DNA of 64,000 nucleotides. Source: Malaya genurostris. Taxonomy: Eukaryota; Arthropoda; Insecta; Diptera; Culicidae. The stretch lies in contig NC_080571.1 of NCBI RefSeq assembly GCF_030247185.1, positions 69,726,172 to 69,790,171 on the forward strand, given 5' to 3'. The position numbers were made by a program, and so were the translations under genes. Shown here piece by piece: positions 1 through 11,159 of the stretch; the stretch's first letter is position 1; the number at the start of each line of letters is the position of its first letter. Below the pieces are notes generated by a model that saw nothing but the letters and a program-made list of their open reading frames with translations, did no database searches and had not been told where the DNA came from.

Positions 1-282
1 CTAAAAAACAAATTGTTAATTTATAAACAAATTTTCAGACCAGCCATGCTTTATGCGGTACCAATTTGGTCAAGCTGTTGTTCCACCAGGAAGAAAACGC
101 TTCAAAGGATTCAGAATAAAATTCTGAAAATGATTCTGAAGCGTCCTCCCTGGTTTAGTACAAATGAGTTACACAGACTCACAAATATAGAACCATTAGA
201 TGTAATGTCACATAATATTATAAGCAAATTCCGACAAAAATCGATGCAATCTTCAATTGAATCGATTCGCTCTCTGTATTAG
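1..282 (+). CDS. C-terminal end of Jockey-clade reverse transcriptase (ORF2), partial
   Basis: The frame is open from base 1 and gives about 93 residues before TAG. The segment reading RPAMLYAVPIWSSC, followed by a basic stretch with LQRIQNKILKMI, is the conserved region after the polymerase core of Jockey-clade ORF2 proteins: the last part of the thumb/connection that begins with a YGxxxWxxC-like motif. ORF2 supplies endonuclease and reverse transcriptase for LINE copying; neither catalytic domain is in the window. No stop or frameshift is seen in the visible part. The fragment belongs to the LINE and is not a host gene. Confidence 0.78.
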   Translation, partial: LKNKLLIYKQIFRPAMLYAVPIWSSCCSTRKKTLQRIQNKILKMILKRPPWFSTNELHRLTNIEPLDVMSHNIISKFRQKSMQSSIESIRSLY

Positions 283-500
283 TTAGTAAGTTAGTATATA
301 AGTTCCTTTTCCCCATTACACAATACAAGTAGGTTTAGAATTTTCCCTACACAAAAATCTCAGAATTGCGGAAGCAAATGATGTCTTCATGGTAATAACC
401 AAATCATATATATATATAACAGGGCTGAAAAGTCACCACTTGAGGCTGAACACCCAATTTAAATCTTAATAATTTAATTTTAACTCATATTCCAATAAAT

Positions 501-532
<32 letters not shown>
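1..532 (+). mobile_element. 3' end of a Jockey-like non-LTR retrotransposon with poly-A tail
   Basis: Seen: an open reading frame running in from the window edge, a stop at 280-282, about 210 bases of AT-rich 3' untranslated sequence, an AATAAA signal at 494-499 and a pure A run at 509-532. A coding 3' end followed by a polyadenylation signal and an A tail is the expected 3' end of a Jockey-clade LINE inserted by target-primed reverse transcription. The 5' part lies outside the window, so full length, truncation and target-site duplication cannot be judged. The uninterrupted A run suggests a fairly recent insertion. Confidence 0.82.
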
Positions 533-939
533 TCTTTCACGGGGTAGCATGAAGAAACGCTATCCAAATAATATTTATCCAACTTGCATCTCAGAAAGTG
601 GGTTTTTTCAGGGATCGAAAAACGTTTTTTGTCATGTTCAACGTGATGACAAATACGTGAACAAAAATCGGCTGGCAGAACAAAACAAATGGCTGGATCG
701 CGCTAAAAATTGACATGTCTTTAAAATCTATAAGTCTTATTTTTTGCGATTGGAGCGCATTTTGTTTCACTTTTCACTTCACTTTGTTTGATATTAAATG
801 AAGCATAACAAATATTTTTAAGAAGCTCGCTTTCAATGTTTTTTAAGAGATATAGGATTTCATATAAACAAAAGCACAAAAAATTTGAGAAAATTGATGA
901 CATCTTCATTGGAATTGATAGAACGATCAATACAATTGA
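533..939. other. No recognised feature
   Basis: AT-rich sequence between the LINE tail and a transposase remnant. The part from about 700 is probably the untranslated end of that DNA transposon, but no clear terminal inverted repeat was found. Confidence 0.4.
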
Positions 940-1140
940 ATGTTCGAAGATGATTCCATGCAAATGTTGGCCGCGGCTCCGCTTTAGATGGCCCATGCGC
1001 AGGGTCAAATTTTGGCACAATCTCTCCATCACATCGGCCGGTTCACGAATAATGCCACCAGGCCATAATCCACACCAAACAGTGACTTTTCTGGGATGCA
1101 TTGATAGCTCTTGCAAAGCTTATGGCTGGTCTTCAATTTT
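940..1140 (-). pseudogene. Tc1/mariner-superfamily transposase remnant, internally deleted
   Basis: Read on the minus strand from about 1140: a segment with HPRKVTVWCGLWPGGII is followed directly by REPADVMERLCQNL and then RSRGQHLHGIIFEH. In insect transposases of this family the first motif (VTVWCGLW.GGI) lies in the catalytic domain and the second group is the extreme C-terminus. Here they are adjacent, so the middle, including the QQDG and final acidic catalytic region, has been deleted. A TAA lies in frame upstream (about 1120-1122). Two degraded fragments at 940-1140 and 21205-21562 look like the same family. No terminal repeats could be paired. Non-functional. Confidence 0.6.
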
Positions 1141-3819
1141 TCGATAAAAAAAATAGATCTTCCTCCAACTTTGCCAGCGTCCATTCATGATTAAATTATA
1201 GACCAAACTGAACAAATTTGGCAATGGCACAAGACACGATTAAGGCGTGATCTGTCAAAAACAGTGCTGCCAAAAAGATAGCAGCAAAAAAAAACACCCT
1301 TAATTTAGTTTGCGCCAAACATTTTAATAACAAATTTTCAATTCAATGTGAATGCACCCCAACACACTCTAGTTCACAGCCATTTGTCTGTGCACCAAAT
1401 TCTCCAGTGCCCGTGTCATACGTCCTACTGACCTTGAGACTACTGTCCGAATGCGTGCCTTGCTATAATGAATAACGAATTTATTGCACTCAAAATATGA
1501 ATAAATTTGCTGCTCGAAATAGACTCGTGGGATTAATGAAATTCCGGTAGCACAAACCGATTCCAGGCAGTGTCCAATTGACAGCAGAAAAATTTCCCAA
1601 GAACAAAATATGATGTGGAATGACAGCCCGCTAGGAACTGAAGCCACGGTGCACCAAGTCTGTGTGGATTTCAAACGGTTGCAGTTAGCGATGGACTACA
1701 AATGGCAGAATCTTATTATTGGTTCCGTCCAACTACCACATTTTTTCGTTTCCACAACTCTGACCGTATTTGCCGTGTGCTGTTTGTAAGTCGGACCATA
1801 ATTTTTTTTAAATTTTATTTATAACCTCACTCTTCCCTGAGGTAGCCGTGGCCGTCACATCACAAGTACAAGAAGCTAGGGAACAAAATCATAAATTAAC
1901 ATATTTTTCCTTGCCAACGTCCGAGATTTACAGTGCTGTTGGTTGGTTGGTTGGTTGGTTGGGTGGTTGCATTCGCCTTCTTTCTCGGTGATCCGACATT
2001 CACGAAAACCAGACCCCGACTGGTCCACGGCTAGCTCAAGCACACGGCAGACCATCGTTCGTCATGGCCCCGATCTCCACCGTAGATCATTCGCACAGAC
2101 ATGTTTGTTTTCATGGAAAATTAATTTTGAAGTTCGTTTCATCCATTGCAAAAATAAAAACGGTTTCTTGCTAGCAAAGGCCCGCCGCGCAGTCGAGCTC
2201 GGAATGTGAATTTACTAATTTGTTACAGCATTGAGTAAGTAGTTTGCTGTTAATTAAAATTTGTTCATACTGCGCCTGAGTCCGGCTCAACCTAAAGTCA
2301 AGTCTGTGGAATTTATGTTTTTCAACATATCAGGTGTATTCTGTTGCAAAAAAAAATCAAAGACATACAATGGCTTACAAACGCGTTTTAAACTAGCATG
2401 TCGACTCAATTGGCGCCGTCTACCTCACCAGGATCACCTTTTCACCAGCACAGCATGTTCCGGGGATGAGTCCGGTGTTGCGTAATGGACTCGGTTTGGT
2501 TTGTTTACTCTGAAGGACACCACCTCTCTGCATCATCATTACCTGTACTGCAGGAAAGAAAGCATGAAAGTCAAGGTTTTTTTTCTCAGTCTACCTAGAA
2601 TTGACACAATCGGTAAAACTTGTCGTCTGGTAATAAAGGTCTTGTTGTGCACTCATCCGTCCCCGACGAGTCCTGTGAAAGAGAGCTTCGGAGTGATCAT
2701 CTTCTTATGCAATATGTACCCTCAGTAAATAATCTCTATAAATCACTAGCCTCCGAAAAAGGTGCATAGGGTAATGCGAATAAATTGAAATTGAGTATTT
2801 TCCAAAAAAATCAACTTTGGATGTCACTAACAATTTTCAAAATTTCAGGATTACAAAATATGGTCGATAATAGTGTGAACACGTTTACCCACCCTAATTG
2901 CAGGTTTCTGGCATAAATTTTCGAAGAATATCAACTTTCTCCGGACGGTTGGATTACACCGGCGAGATGCTGAGACAGAGAGAGATATATATATCGGTAT
3001 CAGCCGGTATCTTAAGGAGCATCGCTTGTACAATCTGAGAAATTCACTACTGTTGCACTGCTCCACTGACACTGCATGAACGATGGTGAAGCTGAATGAA
3101 GCAGCCATAAAACAACATTGCAACAGTTGCCGGTAAATTATGACCGTTTCGGTAACAGAACAAGTTTACTTCGGGCCTGTTTTCCTGCTGCATTGCTTGA
3201 TGTGATTTACGAAATCCAACTTACGACTCCATATACGGGGCTGATGTCTGCCACTGGAAGTAGCTATTATTTACCTGCAAAAAAAAAGAATCGAGATAAG
3301 ATATGTTTTAATTTACGTGGCTATCGACGTCAAGTCATGTACGTTAGATTGATATTCACAGTTAGGCAATCAAAACATTACACATGAAATCTTAAATTTT
3401 TAAAGCTCTACCATCATCTGATTCCGGAATCAGTCTCACTGGCGACAGTTTTTATGATTCTGTATTACTGATATTATTGAAAAATGTCATTATTAAACTT
3501 CTTTTAACTCTTCTTCAATAATTGTATTCACTGTTATTGTACAATCTGTTTGAATTCAATCTTGAGCCATTATATTAAAATATTTTTTGTAAAAATATAA
3601 ACTATACTTATCCCATATAGTTATCGCAAAAAGAGGTTATAGGGCCTTCCCGAGCAAAGCCAAACACCAAAACGAGAACAAATCGAAATCAGACGATGAA
3701 TAAAAATAGGACTATTATAGGAATATAATAGATAAACAGATTTTAGACAGTGCGGAAAAATACCCACATGCCACTAATAAACAACAACAACAGATTTCAA
3801 ACACACTTAACCCTGTTGT
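1141..3819. other. Unassigned interval with a TTGG microsatellite
   Basis: No protein family, RNA gene or clear transposon end recognised. A short TTGG tandem run lies at about 1939-1964. A 101-codon minus-strand open stretch at 1369-1674 resembles nothing I know and may be chance. About 1940-3400 is somewhat less AT-rich and looks like ordinary unique intron or intergenic sequence. A run of AT-rich DNA at 3480-3810 has no visible structure. Confidence 0.4.
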
Positions 3820-4860
3820 TCGGGAACCTGAAATCGGAGGAACTTATGAGACCGTAAAACTTTTCATTGAGTTTACGTTTGTGAAAATTGACTTAACCGT
3901 CTCTGAGAAAATTTCCGTTTTTCAGTTTTTGACCACTATTTCGAGAACTTTCGGAACTAGTAAATGATAACCGGTGCAGCTGAAAACGGCTCCTTCGGTC
4001 AGTTGCTAACACAATCCATAAATTGAAATTTTGCTGGACTTTTTAGTCAAATATAGAAATACGCTCTTGAAATTGAAATTTACTTATTAGCATGTAGTTC
4101 CGGAACCAGAAGTCATTTCCAGATAAAACTCGATAGGATTGTATGGCATTGTACGACCTTTCATTTAAACCTAAGCTTGTGAGAATTGTTTTTACCTGGA
4201 GCTGTTAGCGGAATATATTCAATAGTTGCACTATTTATGTACCATTTAATTCCACTATTTCACTGTCACGTTATTACACTTTCACAAAGTCACTATACTT
4301 TAATGAAGCATAACAAACGTTACAATACAGATACGCGGATTTCGGAATGTTATGTTATGTTATGTTATAAAACCGATACACTGAAGAAGGATGTAAATAA
4401 CACTCCGAAATACGCGTATCTGTATTGTAACGATTGTTATGCTTCATTAAAGTATAGTAACTTTGTGAAAGTGTAATAAAGTGACAGTGAAATAGTGGAA
4501 TTAAATGGTACATAAATAGTGCAACTATTGTGAAAATTACTCCGTCGATCTCGAGTGCACTTTTTTATATTATTTGCATATTTTAACCCGTTACTCAGGA
4601 ACCGGAAGTCGGATGTGGGTGAAATTCAATACTAGACTATAGGACCAAGAAACCTTTCATTTGAAGTTTGTGAAAATCGGTCTAGCCATCTACCAGAAAA
4701 TCGAGAGCATATTTATGTTACATACACACACACTGGCACAAAAACATTTCACGTTCTCGACGAACTGAATTGAACTGTATATGACACAAAGTCGTCTGGG
4801 CATCGGTTCGAAGATTGATTTCACAGTGATTGCATAGCCTTCCTATGTGAGAAAGGCGAA
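3820..4860 (-). repeat. Culicine interspersed repeat (GGTTCCGGA family), interrupted
   Basis: Contains, in reverse sense, the recurrent phrases of the commonest repeat in this window: a GGAACCGGAAGTCGGAT-like segment, then CCTTTCATTTGAAG, then GTGAAAATCGGTCTAGCCATCT. It ends with a CA-rich run, GACGAACTGAATTGAACTGTATATGACA and a final TATGTGAGAAAGGCGAAAAA-like end at about 4840-4863. The fold-back element at 4220-4530 interrupts it. No coding capacity is evident and the class is unknown to me. Confidence 0.6.
4220..4530. mobile_element. Fold-back (long-hairpin) MITE
   Basis: Left arm begins CAATAGTTGCACTATTT at 4220; right arm ends with its complement AAATAGTGCAACTATTG at 4530. The arms, about 130 bases each, are nearly perfect complements (both contain ATACAGATACGCG or its reverse) and are separated by about 50 bases holding a TTATG tandem run. 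Transcribed from either side it would fold into a very long hairpin. There is no coding capacity. Flanks show no convincing target duplication, so the superfamily is undetermined. Confidence 0.8.
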
Positions 4861-5790
4861 AAAGAATATTATAACAATTATCTAATTTAGTTTCTAATAG
4901 ACCATAACTTTCTTATACATTATTTTTCAACTTGGTTTTAAGACCAATAAATTTCTTCTTAAAACACGTTTCAGATAATTAAAAACTAAAATTTTTTTAC
5001 AGTGAATGCTGTCTCCATATAGTCCCAATAAATTACTTAAACTTTTCCGAAGATGCCAAATCAATTGGATCAACCGTTTTTTAAATATATGTTTTTAAAT
5101 GTTTAGGAATTTTCTCTTAGGCTCTTCTCAATACTAAGGTTCTAGTTAATTTTTTTACACGACTGCTTCTCGACTCCACCAAATTCACAGCAGCACTTTC
5201 ATTCCGAAGCGATTAGGTTCTGCAATTAATGTCGATGGTAGGCAAGCGTAAACACATGATTTTCTACGCTTGGGATTTTCAAAATATATTTATTTCTCAT
5301 TTTTTGTCACGATCTGGAGCATAAAACCCTTTGTTTCATGACGAGAAAGCAAAATTCCGTTCAACGTTTTTCATTAACTGTCATTCAGCTCATGAGGAAC
5401 CCATTTTACCATCTTCTGCATCTTTTCCATAATAGTAGACGATCAGAGTTGGCTTAGCAACGAACGTTCAACCTTTCCGCCATTCGTGTTAGACTTTGGG
5501 TATTGTCTTCGTTCAACAATCCTTCCAACTCGGTATCTTAGGTTTGCTTAGGTAGAAATGTGCATTCTTTGTCTTTTACACTGAATTTTCCGCTTTAAAG
5601 TCATTTAAACCAACGTTCACAAGTCGCAACTGACAGAGCATATACCCCATAAACTTTAGCAAGAATTCGATGAGATTCAGCGGTACTTTTTTTCGAAACA
5701 AAGTAATGATCAAACAATTCTTACGAATGCTCTTTACTTGGCATGAAATTTCACATGTTGACTTCACTAAATGTACATGACAATTGATAT
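4861..5790. other. No recognised feature
   Basis: AT-rich interval with no recognisable coding motif, terminal repeat or RNA gene. The right end runs into ACTCA/TGAGT-rich sequence that also occurs at 6250-6380 and 7160-7290. Confidence 0.35.
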
Positions 5791-5894
5791 TAGAGTACTT
5801 GCACACTTGAAAATAGTTACTCAAAAATGAGTAAGATCCCACTCATCTACAGAAAAAATGGAACAACTCTGATTTAGATTTAGATTTAGTTACT

Positions 5895-6240
5895 CTGAGG
5901 TCTCTTTTTACGGGGGCGACACGTACCGCGTAAATAAAAACCGCGCAAAAAACAGCGTAACTTCGGAAATCCGCGTAAAAAAAACTTTCAAACTAAAGAA
6001 AAAAAAATTTGTTGATGTCAAATATCTAAGAAATGCATGAAACGTCCAGATCTGGTGTAATCTCAAAAAAAAATTTTTTTTTTGAAAATCGACTTTGGGA
6101 CATAGAAAAATTTTGAGACTTCCAAAATCGTTTTTGTTTTTTGGATGCCGATAAAAACCGCGTAACTTCGGAAATCTGCGTAAAAAAAGCCGCGTAAAAA
6201 GAAACCGCATTGAGAAAAACCGCGTAAAAAGAGACCCCAG
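5895..6240 (+). mobile_element. MITE of the CGCGTAAAAA family, copy 1
   Basis: Starts CTGAGGTCTCTTTTTACG and ends with the complement CGCGTAAAAAGAGACCCCAG, giving inverted termini of about 20 bases. The interior reiterates GCGTAACTTCGGAAATC-CGCGTAAAAA modules at both ends. The centre holds ATGCATGAAACGTC-CAGATCTGGTGTAATCTC and a TTTGGGACATAGAAAAATT segment. It sits inside ACTCA-rich sequence (5800-5890 and 6245-6380), probably an older element that it split. No coding capacity. Confidence 0.72.
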
Positions 6241-6244
6241 TCTA

Positions 6245-6413
6245 CTAAAATTTGAGTTCTTCCACTGGAAACGAAGTTTGGGTAAAATTTACTCATTTAC
6301 TGAGTAATGGTTTATTTGTACATGTGCCAAAAATAGAGTAATTAGCACTCAAATTTTGAGTGAAATTCTACTCCACATATACCAAATTTGCATAAAAATT
6401 GCTTCTTTTCCGA
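6245..6413. repeat. ACTCA/TGAGT-rich repeat fragment
   Basis: Repeated TTACTCATTTACTGAGTAA-like and ACTCAAATTTTGAGT palindromic phrases. The same phrases occur at 5790-5860 and 7150-7290, so these are fragments of one non-coding repeat family; the outer limits are unclear. Confidence 0.45.
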
Positions 6414-6735
6414 GGGCATGTTCAGCAGTGTTCCAGTTCTAGCTGCATAATTTATGTCAGTTTTAAAATTTAAATCTGGGAACTATAACATGGAAAACTG
6501 GCAGCCCCAACAGCGTTTTACTCGTGTTTCCAAAATACAAAAAAAATGAAACGGCTGCGTATACCGGTTTTAAATTTGACAGTAGAACTGCTCGAATAAA
6601 TAAAACTAAAACGGCTTGATGGAGATACGTTTGTTCCAGTTTTATCTCTATTATAGATCTCCCATATAAAACTTCCAGCTGCTGAATTTGCTTTGAGTGT
6701 ATTGTATTTGAATTTTAATAAGTAATTTACACGCA
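6414..6735 (+). repeat. 320-bp interspersed repeat, copy 1
   Basis: Collinear with 35518-35815 over its length: both begin GGCATsTTCAGyAGTGTTC and contain CATAATTTATGTCAGTT, ACTGGCAGCCCCA, CGTTTGTTCCAGTTT and end near GCTGCTGAATTTGCT. A weak terminal symmetry (TTCAGCAG / CTGCTGAA) suggests a MITE. No coding capacity. Confidence 0.65.
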
Positions 6736-7290
6736 ACACTTAAAAAAACCTTACTGTGTTTATTTATTATTCCGTTTACAATTGATTTCTAACTTCGAGA
6801 CATCATATCAAGTAGCGGTCTCTTGGAGTAGTGTGTGAATCGCACATTAACATACATGTTAGTAATGCTCAAACACCAATCATATACTTATTCCTCATAA
6901 ATGACATTTGAGCATATTCGTTTTCATTCTAAAGCATAATACGGAGCACTCTTGGACACAATATCTGCGTCGATGACACAACCAAGAGCACAGTTTATCA
7001 TTTCGATTTTTGCAGACACAACACCGTTTGTGTTAAGCGACTCACCCTTAAAATACGCGATCTCACTAACAAAAAATAGAACCTGTTGCTACAAATGGTT
7101 ATTACACCTATTAGACTAATCTTGCGAACAGAAACATAAAAACGAGTTCTTGCATTAAACCCAAATTTAGAGTAAGAGTTACTCATTATCATTGATGGTA
7201 ACTACTCAATTTTTTACTCTTCTATGTATCATTTGAAAATGAGTAACTAGTACTCAAACTCTGAGTAACTTTTTGTAAGCGTGTGTAATA
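6736..7290. repeat. Possible ACTCA-family element
   Basis: The right end (7160-7290) carries several TTACTCA / GAGTAAC phrases and finishes TTTTTGTAAGCGTGTGTAATA. The left end near 6727 reads TTTACACGCAACACTT, a weak inverted match. The interior is AT-rich with nothing recognisable. Boundaries are tentative. Confidence 0.3.
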
Positions 7291-7831
7291 TCAAAGTGCT
7301 GTTCGTTTGGAATGATAGATTTGTTCCAACCGAGCAAGCAACCTGTCAAAACAACATTACGGTTGAGATGTCGTCACTCTGATATTACAAGCACTTTATA
7401 TGACACTAACTTGCCATTTGCAAAACAGCAAATGGTTTTTTGAAACGTGGTGTTGTGCAAAAAAATGACTCAATAGTTTCGACGGTCACTGTTTGCAGAG
7501 ACTCTTTTGAAAAAAAAACCCATATTATTAACTGGCACACCTAGTACTTTTTAGAGTAGTGCTCAATTGGTTTCCTACAACTTTTTCTGCAGCACAGCTT
7601 CTTACAAATTACAATTTCCAATTTACTCTGATTTGAAGTCAATTAATGCAAAAATACATTTGCCCTTTTCGAAAATCAGACTTTAGTCGAATTGGTCTCA
7701 CATCATGAACTCAGCGAGTTGACAGCATCCTGTCAGATTTCAATGAAATTTTAGTGACATGAAAACTTTTTTGTTTTAAGTCTCTTTGCATACTTTGTTT
7801 TTTTTTTTTCAACAGTGATCTGAATTGTCTT
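7291..7831. other. No recognised feature
   Basis: AT-rich DNA without a recognisable open frame, repeat end or RNA gene; a T-rich run lies near 7797-7811. Confidence 0.35.
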
Positions 7832-7879
7832 TTGAAAAGGGTAAAAACTTTTTTCATTCGAATTCATTCGATTGGATAT

Positions 7880-8435
7880 ACACTTTTTAGGCGGATTTTT
7901 TTTCGCGGCTTTCCAAAGTTGAGCGATTTTTACGCGAATTTTAAAACTTGGCTGGACTGGTTCTCTTGTTTAGAAATACATAAAACGTTGAGATCTGGTG
8001 TTATCCAGAATTAAAAAAAATGTTTTTGAAATAACTCCAGATCTGAACGTTTCATACGTTTCTAAGACATTTGGAATGAAAAAATCTTCAATTCTGCGGA
8101 TTCCGAAGTTACGCGGTCTCAAATTCTCTTAGTCTCAAAATCGTTTTTCCTCCAGATTTTTGTTTTTAAGATTACACCATATATCAACGTTTCATGCATT
8201 TCTAAGACATTTGCCATAACAAATTTTTCAATTACGGAAATCTTAAAAAATTTTCAAGTCCCAAAGTACCAATTTTTTTTATTTGAGATTACACCAGATC
8301 TAGACGTACCATGCATTTCTAAGATATTTGGCATAAAAATGTCTTTAGTTTTGCGGTTTTTTGTACGCGGATTTCCGAAGTTATGCTTTTTTTTACGCGG
8401 TACATATCCCCGTGTAAAAAGAGACCTCAATGTAA
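7880..8435 (-). mobile_element. Long composite copy of the CGCGTAAAAA family
   Basis: Ends near 8435 with GTGTAAAAAGAGACCTCAATGTA, the same terminus as other copies. It contains GCGGATTTCCGAAGTTA-type modules at about 7910, 8095 and 8375. The central module (TTTCATGCATTTCTAAGACATTTG next to AGATTACACCAGATCT) is repeated about four times in tandem (7970-8340), against once in copy 1. This is an internally expanded copy; its left end is degraded. Confidence 0.6.
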
Positions 8436-8462
8436 TCAAAAAACGACAAATCTTTCAAAAAC

Positions 8463-8540
8463 TGGTAATGGGTACCGGTTAGTCGATGCCTTTCATGCAG
8501 CTCACCTGGGTTCGATTCCCCATCCCGCAAATAGTTTAAA
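8463..8540 (+). repeat. tRNA-like sequence with B box, probable SINE fragment
   Basis: GGTTCGATTCC at 8509-8519 matches the Pol III B-box consensus GGTTCGANTCC exactly. About 40 bases upstream, GGGTACCGGTTAGTCGATG is a weak A-box candidate. There is no acceptor stem of a real tRNA. A tRNA-derived SINE head or decayed tRNA pseudogene is the best reading. Confidence 0.4.
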
Positions 8541-11036
8541 CCTCTATTATCCAAAAACAATGAATTTAAAAAAACCCTAAATTGAGTTTCTCCATCTTGC
8601 TATGTATGAACGGTTGGTAGAGAACATAATTACCTATCTTGAGATAAAATTTTATCCGAATCAAAATGGTGTATTTTTTGTTATACAAATTCCAATCGAA
8701 TAAATAACGGTCTAACCTTTAAATACGTCAGAAAATCAGCAATATGCATATTTTAATTCCTTTACTAATTATTTGAAGAAGGGCGCCATCTTAATTTGTC
8801 ACTTGCATACAACTTGGCAGCAACATTGAATTTCTGTGCATACTTGATTTTTATATAACAAAGGGGAAACAAATACTATCAATATATCTCACGACTCATC
8901 TCATATTTTGTGATGAGCCAATGGATTTCAATAATTTAGTAAAATTAAATGCAAAAAACATTGTGGAAATCTTTGTGATTGCTTACGTAATATTGAAGTA
9001 TGAATTTAGTAAACGAACCAATACTATATCGTTTCATTTTCTTTGTGAAATTTGACCATCTGTTTCTTTAGCGATTTTTAGCGCACAGAATTGCATGCCT
9101 AATGCTACGGTCCTGTTGACACTAGGAATCCTTCCAGTGTGCTAGTTCATTCGGTGGAAAATTCCGATTTGAGTAAAATTTACTTCTAGGGTTTCTTCTA
9201 ATTCCCGATTATTTTCTGTGCAATCCCGTAAGAATTCGATTCGGATTAGATCCTTTTCAGCCCTCAGTTGAATCAGAACGGCATTCCGAAATTTTAACGT
9301 CGTTTGATTCAACTTTTAGGTTGTTCGGAAGATGGACCAAAAGTAGCCGTGAACAGCAATCAAATGAACGACGAAGTCTTTCGCAAGTGACATTTACAGC
9401 TAATATTCATTACCGAACAGCGATAAGCTCCGCCCAGGACACGACGGTCGATGCATTAATCACCCATCGATAACCGGGGAAATGCGGTGGCACTGCAAGT
9501 ATTGCTTTCCACACTATCAGGCTAAGCCTATTATGAAAATCCATCAACAAGCTCCAGGAATGAAAGCTGCTGGGGATCGCTACCCAATGTCCGTTGGTTG
9601 GTCTTTTGTAACTCGTTTCTGTACCGGATGAACTCAGTCCGGGGAGCGAGGAAGCAGTAATAGCAGCAAGCAACAACGAACCTGCATCAATCTTGGCCCT
9701 GTCACTCTCGGATGACAACTGATGGATCGTTTTGACTACCGGTTAAATGGCATACTGCCAATCTGCAGTGAACCACCCAACCGACCTGAGAGCGTTGATC
9801 CGAAAATGATCTTCAACAACAGAAGCTCATCGTCTATTGAAAAGTAATGATATTTAAGAGACAGCATTCGTCCCCCTTTCGTCACTTCAACGGTATGAAA
9901 TTAATCTCTATAATCCGATTGGAAACAAAAACAACAGCCTTAATAAATTCCATTTGGCTTCCTAAAGGTAAGCACATTAAGGATGGAACGATGGTGAAGG
10001 TGTAGAAATGCCAAAAAATGTTATATCGATACCTTGATCTTATCTATGCTGCAGGAGCTCGGATCTACAAGTATGCTTAGTCAAAATGTGACTACCTGTG
10101 TTACGAATAGTTGTAGAAAAGTAACATTTTTTTGTGCGTTTACGGCTATCCCTTCAGCAAAGTGACTCCGGTCTATCCCGAAGGAAAGAGGAAGTTGGCG
10201 AGACAGTGTACCAATAAACAACTGAGATTGACATAAAAAGCATTTCAGACGACCGAATGATGCTTCAAATTTTCTAGATTACAAGCACCGATATGCTTGC
10301 CAATTACAGAGGAAGTTTTCTATGTTTTGACAGTTTTTATGCTGATGTCTCGGAAGTCCTCATGTTTTCCAATAGAACTCGACATCAGGTAATTTTTTTC
10401 ATTATTTTTATACAAACGTTATTTTTCTTATAGTTTTTGAAAATCATTTTAGTTTTCACAGTACTACTTGATGTACACACCTTCATCCGATGCTCACGCA
10501 TAGATCGACATGATCCAAACATGATTAACCGGAATGGTTATCAGCCGCAACACTGTTTAGCGGGTCAAAATCAATATAGAAGAGGAACCAGTTACGTCAG
10601 AACATGTACTGAAATTCTGGACTTGGAGGAAGTTCACATCACCGGGAAAATGAGTGGTGATAATAATACATGAAAGTTGATAAACAGGGTGATACAAATA
10701 GTAAAATGGACTTAGGATGAATTTTTTTCTAAAGCTGCAGCTGTTGAAAGAGCAATTTAGATTTTTGATGTAACATATATTTTTTGCTGCTATTAAAACG
10801 ATGTTGAATTGCCTCCTGTACCATCGACATAGTTCGACGAGATCTAAACATGTGAGTGTGTGTATGTACGTCTATCCTGAAGGAATTCTTCTGCACTTTT
10901 GAATCCGCTCAATTTTCAAGATGGTCGACCCGATTTCAACGGGAGTCATTTCACCGAAAGGGTTATTTCGAATACGTCATATTATTTTTTTTGTGTTATA
11001 ATGTCGCCTGGATAATAGATATGGCCGAGTCACATA
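8541..11036. other. Unassigned interval
   Basis: No family recognised. 9100-9720 has near-average GC and mostly looks unique; a 102-codon minus-strand open stretch at 9410-9718 has no recognisable domain. A hydrophobic-looking open stretch at 10437-10673 begins at TTG, not ATG, and is not called. 10850-10970 has phrases loosely like the interspersed repeat. Confidence 0.35.
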
Positions 11037-11159
11037 ACCGAAGCCAAGATGCCTCGGCGGCACAAAGCCGAGGCGATGCAAGCTGAGTTGGCCGCCGACC
11101 AGCCGTCAGAAGCGGCGGGCTCTTGCATACAAACCTTTATCCGCCTCGTTTTCCCGGTC

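Noticed and set aside
4186..4476. 96-codon frame at 4.2 kb
   Set aside because: Lies across the fold-back element; its codons are the two arms and the TTATG loop repeats.
10437..10673. Apparent signal-peptide protein at 10.4 kb
   Set aside because: The first codon is TTG and no ATG occurs in the hydrophobic start, so the secretory signal is not supported.
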